Below, in pieces: positions 32,893 through 40,591 of a stretch of 43,711 nucleotides of DNA. The position numbers and the translations under genes were made by a program. Position 1 is the stretch's first letter; the number at the start of each line of letters is the position of its first letter. Below the pieces are notes generated by a model. That model made no database searches. It was not told the DNA's origin and saw nothing but the letters and a program-made list of their open reading frames with translations. The stretch comes from an uncultured Erysipelotrichaceae bacterium (GTDB taxonomy: Bacteria > Bacillota_I > Bacilli_A > Erysipelotrichales > Erysipelotrichaceae), in NCBI GenBank assembly GCA_934725085.1, contig CAKVAL010000011.1, positions 1 through 43,711 of the forward strand, written 5' to 3'.

Positions 32893-33378
32893 ATGAAAAT
32901 ATGTTTTAAAGATTTGCGTAATATCGCTAACGAGAAAAGATATGACATTAAGTTCGATGTAATTGAACCTAGTGATAAGACTTTCTTATATCGTTTAGAG
33001 GATGTTGAGGGTCATGTAACTTTCTATTATGATTTGGATGATAAGTTATGTATAAAATATCATGTAGAGGGTACGATGATTTGTCCTGATTCTTTTACTT
33101 TTGAAGAGATTGAACATGATTATATGGCAGAGGATGAGGATTTTGTTACGTATAAGGAAGATGAAGAGGGCTTCTATTTATACGATAATATGGAACTTTC
33201 GGACTTTGTAATGTTCATAAGTTTACCAGAAGTTCCAATTATTGTTGAAAATCCGAATAAAAAAAGATATTATAGTGGGGATGGCTGGACAATTTCATCT
33301 GAAGAGGAGTATAATAGACACTCGAAGGAAGTAATTGATCCTCGGTTAGCAAAACTATTGGAGTATAAGGAGGAATAA
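32893..33378 (+). CDS. YceD/DUF177 family protein
   Basis: 161 residues of the YceD (DUF177, YlbN in Bacillus) family, linked in other bacteria to 23S rRNA accumulation or ribosome biogenesis. Evidence is mostly the context: it stands directly before rpmF and divergent from tmcAL, a widely conserved arrangement. It also has the acidic C-terminal half (EGTMICPDSFTFEEIEHDY...DPRLAKLLEY) usual for the family. I chose ATG 32893; the upstream TTG (32872) lies before the -10 box TATAAT and cannot be on the transcript. No SD; probably leaderless. rpmF follows after 6 nt with its own SD in the end of this gene. Confidence 0.85.
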   Translation: MKICFKDLRNIANEKRYDIKFDVIEPSDKTFLYRLEDVEGHVTFYYDLDDKLCIKYHVEGTMICPDSFTFEEIEHDYMAEDEDFVTYKEDEEGFYLYDNMELSDFVMFISLPEVPIIVENPNKKRYYSGDGWTISSEEEYNRHSKEVIDPRLAKLLEYKEE

Positions 33379-33384
33379 CATTAG

Positions 33385-33534
33385 ATGGCAGTTCAACAAA
33401 GAAGAAATTCTAAGACACGTAAGGCTAAAAGAAGAACTCACTATAAACTAAGTGCTCCTGCGATGGTTAAATGTCCATCTTGTGGAGAGTACAAACTAGC
33501 TCATAGAGTTTGTCCTAAATGTGGTGCTAAATAA
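33385..33534 (+). CDS. rpmF: Ribosomal protein L32
   Basis: 49 residues: MAVQQRRNSKTRKAKRRTHY and a zinc-binding C-terminal part with CPSC and CPKC pairs. This is the zinc-containing (C+) form of L32. SD AAGGAGG lies in the end of yceD, 11 nt before the ATG. A terminator follows directly. Confidence 0.95.
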   Translation: MAVQQRRNSKTRKAKRRTHYKLSAPAMVKCPSCGEYKLAHRVCPKCGAK

Positions 33535-33536
33535 TG

Positions 33537-33559
33537 ATCGCTGAATAAGCGATTTTTTT
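33537..33559 (+). terminator. Terminator after rpmF
   Basis: ATCGCT (33537-33542) and AGCGAT (33548-33553) with a 5-nt loop, then a run of seven T's. Confidence 0.85.
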
Positions 33560-33577
33560 ATTTGTTTATAGAATATG

Positions 33578-33606
33578 AAGGTTTCTTGTAAAAAGAAGCC
33601 TTTTTT
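33578..33606 (+). terminator. Second tandem terminator-like hairpin
   Basis: AAGGTTTCTT (33578-33587) pairs with AAGAAGCCTT (33593-33602), one wobble, 5-nt loop, then T's. It stands only 18 nt after the rpmF terminator and just before the mraZ promoter. Confidence 0.8.
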
Positions 33607-33608
33607 AA

Positions 33609-33638
33609 TTGACTTTAATACCCAAAATATTGAATAAT
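33609..33638 (+). promoter_or_regulatory. mraZ promoter
   Basis: TTGACT (-35, 33609-33614, 5 of 6 to consensus) and AATAAT (-10, 33633-33638) with an 18-nt spacer. The predicted start falls inside the TGG repeat array. Confidence 0.5.
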
Positions 33639-33640
33639 AG

Positions 33641-33673
33641 TGGTAGAGAATGGCAAAAAGTGGGGAGAAGTGG
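33641..33673 (+). promoter_or_regulatory. MraZ operator: four TGG boxes at 10-bp spacing
   Basis: TGG occurs at 33641, 33651, 33661 and 33671, exactly one helical turn apart, in the contexts TGGTAGAGAA, TGGCAAAAAG, TGGGGAGAAG and TGGTAGATG. MraZ proteins are known to bind direct repeats with a TGG(G) core upstream of their own gene. The array runs from just after the -10 through the SD to the mraZ start. Confidence 0.75.
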
Positions 33674-33676
33674 TAG

Positions 33677-34114
33677 ATGTTTATAGGTGAATATTCACAT
33701 AACCTTGATAACAAGGGAAGAATAATCATCCCAAGTAAGTTCAGAGAAGAACTTCACTCATCTTTTATTTTGACCAGAGGTCTTGATGGTTGTTTAACAA
33801 TCTATTCAGTTGAACAATGGAACAAGATCTTTGAGAAGATAAATAAGCTTCCAACTACTAAAAAAGCCGTTAGACAATATACCAGAGTATTAACTAGTAA
33901 TGCATCTGAGTGTGTACTAGATAATCAGGGTAGAATACTTATTCCAAGTAACTTGTCAGCCCCTTTGGGTATCAAGAAAGAATGTGTTATCGTTGGTGCT
34001 AATGATCATATTGAAATTTGGAATAAAGAGACTTGGGATGAGTACTTGCTTGAAGCTAATGCCAACTTTGAGGAAGTAGCTGAGAATTTAAGTGATTTGT
34101 TAGAAGATGAGTAA
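33677..34114 (+). CDS. mraZ: Transcriptional regulator MraZ
   Basis: 145 residues with two tandem SpoVT-AbrB-like domains: GEYSHNLDNKGRIIIPSKFRE (about 4-24) and LDNQGRILIPSNLSAPLG (about 81-98). It controls the division and cell wall cluster it heads, by binding the repeat array in front of its gene. Its start is set by homology (MFIGEYSHNLD). The SD is GGGGAG, part of the operator. rsmH overlaps its end by 8 nt. Confidence 0.96.
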   Translation: MFIGEYSHNLDNKGRIIIPSKFREELHSSFILTRGLDGCLTIYSVEQWNKIFEKINKLPTTKKAVRQYTRVLTSNASECVLDNQGRILIPSNLSAPLGIKKECVIVGANDHIEIWNKETWDEYLLEANANFEEVAENLSDLLEDE

Positions 34115-35048
34115 ACATATTAGTGTGCTTCTAAATGAAGCTATTGACATGTTAGATGTCAAAGAAAATGGAATTTACGTTGATGGTACTTTAGGCAGAG
34201 GTGGCCATAGTGAGCAGATCTTAAAAAGATTAAAGGGTGGTAAGTTATATTGTTTCGATTTGGATAATGTAGCTATTGCCGAATCTAAGGAAAGATTAAG
34301 CGCATATCAAAATGTAGAATTTATCCATGATAACTATAAGAATATGTTTGGCTATGTAGATAAGGTTGATGGAATAATCTTAGATCTAGGTGTATCTTCT
34401 CCACAATTCGATGAGAGCGAAAGAGGTTTCTCATACCGCTTTGACGGTCCATTAGACATGAGAATGAATAAAGATGATAAGTTAAGTGCTTATGAGGTTA
34501 TTAATCATTACTCTAAGGAAGAATTAGAACATGTATTAAGGGACTATGGCGAAGAGAAATATTATCGTAGCATTGTCTCTAATATCTTAAAGACAAGAGA
34601 AGAGAAGGTTATTGAGACAACATTTGAATTAGTTGAAGTCATTAAAAGAAGTTTACCTTACAAGGTATTAAATTCTAAGGGACATCCAGCTAAACAAACT
34701 TTCCAGGCTATTAGAATTGAAGTTAATCACGAGCTTGATTCATTGAAGGAATTCTTAAATAGTTTTGAAGGAAAACTTAATAAGGATGGAAGGGTAGTTA
34801 TTATTACTTTCCATTCACTAGAGGACAAACTAGTTAAATATAAGTTCAAGGAACTAAGTACGGTAGTTGATGATTTAAGAATCGCTAAGTTACCTAGTGA
34901 AATTGAAACTGCTGATTATACATTATTATCACGTAAGGCCGTAATAGCAAGTGATGAAGAATTGACAAATAACCCAAGAAGCAAGAGTGCAAAGTTAAGA
35001 GGTATTAAATATGGGAAAGATTTACAAGAAAAAAAGAAAAACAAATAA
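34107..35048 (+). CDS. rsmH: 16S rRNA (cytosine-1402-N4)-methyltransferase
   Basis: 313 residues of the RsmH (MraW) family. Begins KHISVLLNEAIDML, with the SAM site VDGTLGRGGHSEQIL (about 25-39), ILDLGVSSPQFDESERGFSYR, PAKQTFQAIRIEVN and IITFHSLEDKLVK. It methylates C1402 of 16S rRNA in the decoding centre. Second gene of the mraZ operon; it overlaps mraZ by 8 nt and ftsL by 38 nt. Confidence 0.96.
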   Translation: MSKHISVLLNEAIDMLDVKENGIYVDGTLGRGGHSEQILKRLKGGKLYCFDLDNVAIAESKERLSAYQNVEFIHDNYKNMFGYVDKVDGIILDLGVSSPQFDESERGFSYRFDGPLDMRMNKDDKLSAYEVINHYSKEELEHVLRDYGEEKYYRSIVSNILKTREEKVIETTFELVEVIKRSLPYKVLNSKGHPAKQTFQAIRIEVNHELDSLKEFLNSFEGKLNKDGRVVIITFHSLEDKLVKYKFKELSTVVDDLRIAKLPSEIETADYTLLSRKAVIASDEELTNNPRSKSAKLRGIKYGKDLQEKKKNK

Positions 35049-35313
35049 GTTCAACCAAGGAGCAACTATATTTTTCTCTTTTGCGGTGGTAATATACTTA
35101 GGTGTGTCTCTTTTTGTGGGCACCGCTAATACAAACTTAACTATGGAAATTCAAAATATCACGAATAGAATTAGTGAATTAAAGTTAGAAAATGAAAAAA
35201 TGAGTATTTCTATTAGTTCACTAGAGAATAAGGATCGTGTCTATACTATGGCTTCTGATGCTGGTCTTAATCAAAACCAAGATAATTTAATTTCTTTACA
35301 GGGAGTTAACTAA
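35011..35313 (+). CDS. ftsL: Cell division protein FtsL
   Basis: 100 residues. Short basic N-terminus, one membrane helix (about 19-38, ATIFFSFAVVIYLGVSLFV), then a coiled coil (MEIQNITNRISELKLENEKM) outside the cell. FtsL proteins are poorly conserved, so the call leans on topology, size and position between rsmH and the division transpeptidase. FtsL with FtsB/DivIC and FtsQ activates septal wall synthesis. It starts inside the rsmH end (38-nt overlap), and its stop overlaps the next start by 1 nt. Confidence 0.88.
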   Translation: MGKIYKKKRKTNKFNQGATIFFSFAVVIYLGVSLFVGTANTNLTMEIQNITNRISELKLENEKMSISISSLENKDRVYTMASDAGLNQNQDNLISLQGVN

Positions 35314-37520
35314 TGAAACGAAGCAATAATATGCTTCGTCTTATTTATATTTTGGCAATGACAGTGATGATACTATGTGTCATCAATGTTTTTGTTGTGA
35401 CTCTTGGTAAATTACACTTAAGATCTTTAACAAGTCTTGATTCATATATTCAATCTGTCTCATTAGTATCCGAAACTCTTAGAGCTAAAAGAGGTAATAT
35501 TTATGATGCCAATGGAGAGATAGTTGCCCAGGACCAAAAGACTTATGATGTTATTTGTTACTTAGATTCAAGTAGAATGAACGGTAAAAAGCCTGCTTAT
35601 GTAGTAGATCCTTTATATACTTCGCAGGTCCTAGCAAGAATTCTTGATGGCGATCAAATGGAGATTTATTCTTTACTTACAAGTAATCCTGATTTATATC
35701 AAACCGAAATTGGTTTGACTGGTAAGAATATTTCTGAGGAACAGAAGAACGAGATACTTGCAACCCCTGAAATCTATGGCATAGGTTTTAAGGAATCATA
35801 TAAAAGAGTTTATTCTACATCTTATTTTGCGCCATATTTGATTGGTTTTGCCCAATCTGATGAATCGGGTAAGCTAGTTGGTAAAATGGGACTAGAGAGC
35901 TATTTAAATGAAGAATTAAGTGGCACTGATGGAAGCCATATCTATCAACAAGATAAAAATGGCTATATCTTAACGGGAATGTATGAGGAAACAACTCCCG
36001 CCAAGAATGGTTATGACGTATATACAACTCTTGATTCTTCTATTCAACAAGCATTACAGACGGCTTTTGAAGATGTTGCTAAGGATAATAATGCATCTAA
36101 GGCTTGGGGAACAGTGGTTGAAATAAGTACAGGTAAGATTAAGGCTTGGGGTCAATATCCAAGTTTTGATCCTAACTTATTAAATATTGAAGACTACAAT
36201 AACGTCGGTGCTCAAGTACCATATGAACCTGGTTCTGTTATGAAAGCTTTTATCTATGCAGCAGCTATGGATATGGGTGTATATGATGGCAATGCTTATT
36301 TTGATTCATCATCATTCTGTTACTATGGTGCAAACCCATATCGTGTATATAGCGGTAGTAGCTATGGTTGTATTTCTAATGCGGCAGGCAAGTCATGGGG
36401 AACTATTCCACTTGATTATGGTCTAATTTATTCAAGCAATGTTGCCACAAGTACTTTATTAACTGATTATGTAGGTGTTGAAAACTTTTCTAATTATTTG
36501 GATGCCTTTGGTTTCTTTAAACTAGTTGATACCGATGGTATTTTAGAGACCAATGGTCTTAAGAATTATAAGTATCCAAGTGAAAAGTTAGCTTTAACAT
36601 ATGGACAGGGAAGCAGTGTTACAATGTTGCAACTAGTTCAGGCTTATACAGCTATTTTTGGCAATGGTGAGATGTTGAAACCTTATTATATTGATAAGGT
36701 TGTTGACAAAGAAAATGATGAAGTCATTTATCAGGGCCAAAAGACAGTGGTAGGAACTCCTATTAAAGAGAGCACTGCCAAAGAGATTCAAACTTTAATG
36801 GAGAGGGTAGTAAGTGACAAGAGTGGTACTGCTAAGTTCTATGCGGTTGATGAAGTTAATATCATGGCTAAGACCGGTACTTCAGAAATCGCCACAAACG
36901 GTAGCTATGGTTCTAACGATTCTATCACTTCTGTTATGTTAGCTTTCCCAGCAGAGAGTCCTAAGTATATGATTTATTTTGCCTATGTTTCACCATACGA
37001 TTACTATAATCATACTTATTCAACTCCAATTAAGAATTTAATTAGAAGAGTAGCTCTTTTAACTGAGGTTGGCTATTCTAATATGGACACTCTAAAGACT
37101 ACTAATGTGGTTAAGGAAGAGATGCCTAATGTTTTGAATAAGAATATTAATGAGGCAACTGATATCTTAAACAATTCTTATAATTTAAGAGTTATTAAAG
37201 TAGGAAACGGTGATACAGTTACTGACCAATATCCTTCTAATGATGAACAAGTATATACCAACTCAAGGGTATATTTAAGGACTGATGGTGACGTTGTTTT
37301 GCCTGATTTTACAGGTTGGACAAAGAAGGAAATAGTAGAATATGCCAACTTTACAGGTTTGAATATAAAGGTTAATGGTCAGGGAATTTGCAGTAATCAG
37401 TCAATTAGTGCTGGTACAACTGTAGATAAATATGATTTAATAGTTATCGACTTGTCTTTAATTGATTCAAATGTTTCGACTTATACAAAGACTGATGATA
37501 TTATTGATGACGAAGAATAA
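35313..37520 (+). CDS. Septal penicillin-binding transpeptidase (class B PBP) with PASTA repeats
   Basis: 735 residues. N-terminal membrane anchor (about 9-29), dimerisation domain, transpeptidase domain with the catalytic Ser in PGSVMKAF (near 308), SSN (near 374) and KTGT (near 520). Two C-terminal PASTA domains follow (about 608-665, MPNVLNKNINEATDIL; 669-725, LPDFTGWTKKEI). The build corresponds to PBP2B/FtsI of Gram-positive bacteria; PBP2X/SpoVD-like naming is also possible. It crosslinks septal peptidoglycan as partner of an FtsW-type polymerase, which is not encoded in this window. Confidence 0.93.
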   Translation: MKRSNNMLRLIYILAMTVMILCVINVFVVTLGKLHLRSLTSLDSYIQSVSLVSETLRAKRGNIYDANGEIVAQDQKTYDVICYLDSSRMNGKKPAYVVDPLYTSQVLARILDGDQMEIYSLLTSNPDLYQTEIGLTGKNISEEQKNEILATPEIYGIGFKESYKRVYSTSYFAPYLIGFAQSDESGKLVGKMGLESYLNEELSGTDGSHIYQQDKNGYILTGMYEETTPAKNGYDVYTTLDSSIQQALQTAFEDVAKDNNASKAWGTVVEISTGKIKAWGQYPSFDPNLLNIEDYNNVGAQVPYEPGSVMKAFIYAAAMDMGVYDGNAYFDSSSFCYYGANPYRVYSGSSYGCISNAAGKSWGTIPLDYGLIYSSNVATSTLLTDYVGVENFSNYLDAFGFFKLVDTDGILETNGLKNYKYPSEKLALTYGQGSSVTMLQLVQAYTAIFGNGEMLKPYYIDKVVDKENDEVIYQGQKTVVGTPIKESTAKEIQTLMERVVSDKSGTAKFYAVDEVNIMAKTGTSEIATNGSYGSNDSITSVMLAFPAESPKYMIYFAYVSPYDYYNHTYSTPIKNLIRRVALLTEVGYSNMDTLKTTNVVKEEMPNVLNKNINEATDILNNSYNLRVIKVGNGDTVTDQYPSNDEQVYTNSRVYLRTDGDVVLPDFTGWTKKEIVEYANFTGLNIKVNGQGICSNQSISAGTTVDKYDLIVIDLSLIDSNVSTYTKTDDIIDDEE

Positions 37521-37538
37521 ATATAGGAAGTATAAAGT

Positions 37539-38510
37539 ATGGATTTTTATTTAGTAGCCATTTTAGGCTGTGTATTATCTTTTTTAGGTGTTTATTTCTT
37601 AATGCCACCTTATATTAAGGCATTAAAAGAACATAACATTAATCAATCAGTTAGTGAATATGCACTAGAAGAATATAAGACTAAACAAAAGACGCCTATC
37701 ATGGGTGGACTATTGTTTGTGGTGGTACCAGTAATTGTTTATCTTGTCATTAACATGTCTAATGTTCAAGACAGACTAGCTAACATGGTCTTATTATCAT
37801 ATATCTTATTTTGTTTAGTTGGTTTTGGCGATGATATTTTAATCATCTTAAGAAAGAATAATGAAGGTTTATCTCCAAAGCTTAAATTAATTCTTGAATT
37901 TATCTTTGCGATTATTATTTATCTTATTTATAAGGATTCGCTAAGCTTTAAGGTTGATCTTCCTTTATTAAAGAAAACTATTGAACTTTCATGGTTTATC
38001 TATCTACCATTTATCATCCTAATGTTTCTAGGTGAGGCTAATGCGGTTAACTTTACTGACGGCATGGATGGTTTGTGTGCTGGTGTTTCAACTATTTCTT
38101 TATTAGCTTATTTAGTAATTTTACTTCTATCAGCTAAGTATAATATCTTTATTTTGGTATCTTGTATCATTGGTGGCTTATTAGCCTATCTATGTTACAA
38201 CCACTTCCCAGCTAAGATTTTTATGGGAGACAGTGGTTCTCTTGCCTTAGGCGGCTTATTCGCATCTATCGCCTTAGCTACTAATTCTGAGATTGTCTTA
38301 TTATTTATTGGTGGTGTCTTCTTAATTGAAATGTTCTGTGTTTGTGTTCAACAAATCGCTGTAAGAGTCTTCCATAAGCGTGTTTTCTCTTATACACCAA
38401 TTCATTATGCCTTTGTCTTAAAGGGTCATAAGGAGACTACTGTAGTAAAAAGATTCTATATTTTAACTTTAATTCTTTCTGTAATTGGTCTTGTACTTTA
38501 TATCTTCTAA
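37539..38510 (+). CDS. mraY: Phospho-N-acetylmuramoyl-pentapeptide transferase
   Basis: 323 residues, about ten membrane helices. Transfers phospho-MurNAc-pentapeptide to undecaprenyl phosphate to make lipid I. Motifs: KQKTPIMGGLLF, VGFGDDILII, EANAVNFTDGMDGLCAG (catalytic Asp region), FPAKIFMGDSGSLALGG and the C-terminal TPIHYAFVLKGHKET. SD AGGAAG before the ATG. Last wall gene of the cluster; murD, ftsW and murG, which commonly follow, are not here. recJ starts at its stop codon. Confidence 0.96.
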   Translation: MDFYLVAILGCVLSFLGVYFLMPPYIKALKEHNINQSVSEYALEEYKTKQKTPIMGGLLFVVVPVIVYLVINMSNVQDRLANMVLLSYILFCLVGFGDDILIILRKNNEGLSPKLKLILEFIFAIIIYLIYKDSLSFKVDLPLLKKTIELSWFIYLPFIILMFLGEANAVNFTDGMDGLCAGVSTISLLAYLVILLLSAKYNIFILVSCIIGGLLAYLCYNHFPAKIFMGDSGSLALGGLFASIALATNSEIVLLFIGGVFLIEMFCVCVQQIAVRVFHKRVFSYTPIHYAFVLKGHKETTVVKRFYILTLILSVIGLVLYIF

Positions 38511-40009
38511 TGGAATATCGTTATCATCAAGGAAACTTATTAGATAATATTTATTTAATAAATAATATTCAAAAGAGCGATCTAGAAATAGATCGTTTTG
38601 ACAATATTGACTATCATCAAAGTCTTTTTGACTTTAAAGATAAATTATTAACTTTAAAAGATAAACACATCTTAATCGTAGGTGATTATGATTGTGATGG
38701 TATTTGTGCTACAACAATTACTAAAAGATTATTGGAACACTTAGGTATCAATAATAGCTACTATATTCCATCTAGAATTGATGAGGGCTATGGCTTAAGT
38801 GAAAAGATTGTGTCTATCGCCCATAAACATCATTATGATGTGATTATCACGGTTGATAATGGGGTATCAGCTACAAGTTCTATTTCTTTAGCTAATTCAT
38901 TAGGCATTAAGGTAATGATAATTGATCACCATGAATATGTTGATATACCTGATTGCTATGGCTTTATTCATCCTAATTTATTAGATAAGGATTTTAATAA
39001 GTTATCAGCTGGAGCCTTGTGTTATCTATTGTCTACCTTGTTTTATGAAGACGATTATTCGTTAGTGCTAGGTGGCCTTAGTATTCTTAGTGATATGGTA
39101 GGGGTTTTGAATTATAATCGTTATCTTCTTAAGAAGATGATGAATATATTAAATACAAGTGATATATATCAAATTAAACTTTTAAATGGTGCTAGTATCG
39201 ACTATGATTCTTTATCATTCAATGCGATTCCAAAGATTAATGCGGTATCTAGAATGGGCTATAATGCCAACATTTTAGTTAAATATTTTTTAAGTGATAA
39301 AGATGAGTGTATAAAGCTTCTTGATTCTATTAATAAGATTAATGATTATCGTAAAAATGAGACTAAGTCAGAATGTGATTTAGCCTTAAGTATGTTGAAT
39401 AGAAAAGATAAGCTGGCTTTGATAGTGTCTAGTGAATTTAAAGAGGGCATCTGTGGTCTTATTGCCAATAGAATTTCTCTAAATTATGATGTACCTTGTA
39501 TTGTCTTTTCTAAGAAAGATGGACTACTTAAAGGATCTGGAAGAAGTAGGGAGAATTTTAATATCTATGAATACTTATTAGATACCAAAGATTTGTTTAC
39601 ATCATTTGGAGGACATGGTCAGGCTTGTGGTGTATGTCTTGATGAGTCTAAATTAGATGATTTAAAAGCTTATATCGATACACATAAGTTAAATATGTTG
39701 GATTATCATAAGGATGTCATCAGTGTTGATCAAAGTGATATTGATTTAGATTTGTTTGAGAAAATTGATAGTTTAAAGCCTTTTGGGATTGATTTTAAAG
39801 AGCCTTTAATTCATATCAAGGATTTTGAATATAAGTCAAAGTTTCTAATTAAGAATAAGTATCCTAAGTTTACAGTAGACAATAAGTTAACGGCTATTAG
39901 CTTTAATGAGTATGATTCTTATCGTCAATTTAATGATATTTATGCCTATATTAGAAAGGATGATTATCATCAAGGGGCGCTTTCTCTTCTAATTGATGAT
40001 GTGTTGTAG
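38510..40009 (+). CDS. recJ: RecJ-type single-strand 5'-3' exonuclease (DHH family), short form
   Basis: 499 residues. DHH domain: VGDYDCDGICATTI (near 60), TVDNGVS, MIIDHHEY (near 138); then NAVSRMG; DHHA1 domain with GSGRSR and FGGHGQACG (near 367); a short C-terminal part follows. RecJ proteins range from about 560 to over 750 residues, so this is compact and lacks the extra C-terminal domain of Bacillus RecJ. It acts in recombination and repair. Starts in a TAATG overlap with mraY. The RecJ-Apt-RelA order recalls the recJ-apt-relA order in Bacillus. Confidence 0.88.
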   Translation: MEYRYHQGNLLDNIYLINNIQKSDLEIDRFDNIDYHQSLFDFKDKLLTLKDKHILIVGDYDCDGICATTITKRLLEHLGINNSYYIPSRIDEGYGLSEKIVSIAHKHHYDVIITVDNGVSATSSISLANSLGIKVMIIDHHEYVDIPDCYGFIHPNLLDKDFNKLSAGALCYLLSTLFYEDDYSLVLGGLSILSDMVGVLNYNRYLLKKMMNILNTSDIYQIKLLNGASIDYDSLSFNAIPKINAVSRMGYNANILVKYFLSDKDECIKLLDSINKINDYRKNETKSECDLALSMLNRKDKLALIVSSEFKEGICGLIANRISLNYDVPCIVFSKKDGLLKGSGRSRENFNIYEYLLDTKDLFTSFGGHGQACGVCLDESKLDDLKAYIDTHKLNMLDYHKDVISVDQSDIDLDLFEKIDSLKPFGIDFKEPLIHIKDFEYKSKFLIKNKYPKFTVDNKLTAISFNEYDSYRQFNDIYAYIRKDDYHQGALSLLIDDVL

Positions 40010-40015
40010 TAAAAT
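40010..40015 (+). promoter_or_regulatory. Possible -10 TAAAAT before apt
   Basis: TAAAAT in the context TAGTAAAAT, the same context as the box before the HAD gene (20950-20958). It is 28 nt before the apt ATG, with SD GGAGGAG between. Confidence 0.4.
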
Positions 40016-40043
40016 AGATTTGTATTTTTTATTGGAGGAGAAC

Positions 40044-40556
40044 ATGAATTTAACAGATTATATCGCAAGTATTCCTGATTATCCAAAAGAGGGAATCTTA
40101 TTTAGAGATGTTACACCTTTAATGGCTGATGGTGAAGCATTTAAATATGCATGTGAACAATTTACAGAATATGCTAAGGAAAAGGGTGCTGAGGTTGTTG
40201 CAGGACCTGAATCAAGAGGTTTTATTTTTGGCTGTCCAATCGCTACTAATTTAGGTATTGGTTTTGTGCCTGTTAGAAAGCCTAATAAGCTTCCTCGTGA
40301 GACTATTAAGTGTGAATATGCCCTTGAATATGGTACTAATACTCTTGAAATGCATAGAGATGCGGTTAAGGCTGGCCAAAAGGTTATTATTTGCGATGAC
40401 CTATTGGCAACAGGTGGTACTGTAGAGGCTACTATCAAGATGATTGAAGAACTTGGTGGTGAGGTTGTTGGTTGTTGCTTCCTAATTGAACTTGAAGATT
40501 TAAAGGGAAGAGACAAGCTTAAGGGTTATGATGTTTTCTCTTTAATTAAATATTAA
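40044..40556 (+). CDS. apt: Adenine phosphoribosyltransferase
   Basis: 170 residues. Salvages adenine to AMP using PRPP. Visible: IPDYPKEGILFRDVTPLM, GPESRGFIFGCPIA, PVRKPNKLPRETI and the PRPP-binding VIICDDLLATGGT. I chose ATG 40044 because it gives the family's normal N-terminus (MNLTDYIASIPDYP) and has a strong SD (GGAGGAG) 3 nt upstream of its spacer; a longer frame from 39993 overlaps the recJ end and adds unrelated residues. A terminator follows 4 nt after its stop. Confidence 0.95.
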   Translation: MNLTDYIASIPDYPKEGILFRDVTPLMADGEAFKYACEQFTEYAKEKGAEVVAGPESRGFIFGCPIATNLGIGFVPVRKPNKLPRETIKCEYALEYGTNTLEMHRDAVKAGQKVIICDDLLATGGTVEATIKMIEELGGEVVGCCFLIELEDLKGRDKLKGYDVFSLIKY

Positions 40557-40560
40557 GGTA

Positions 40561-40587
40561 AATCGAAGAGAAATCTTCGATTTTTTG
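40561..40587 (+). terminator. Strong hairpin with GAAA tetraloop between apt and relA
   Basis: AATCGAAGA (40561-40569) and TCTTCGATT (40574-40582) form a perfect 9-bp stem capped by GAAA and followed by a T run to 40586. The relA ATG is only 5 nt after the T run, so this hairpin may also control relA. Confidence 0.85.
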
Positions 40588-40591
40588 TATT

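Noticed and set aside
39993..40043. N-terminal extension of apt
   Set aside because: The extension (MMMCCSKIDLYFLLEEN) is unrelated to the family and overlaps recJ; ATG 40044 has a strong SD.
40079..40516. 145-codon - strand frame inside apt
   Set aside because: Antisense shadow of a conserved enzyme; Ser/Pro-rich translation typical of reverse frames.
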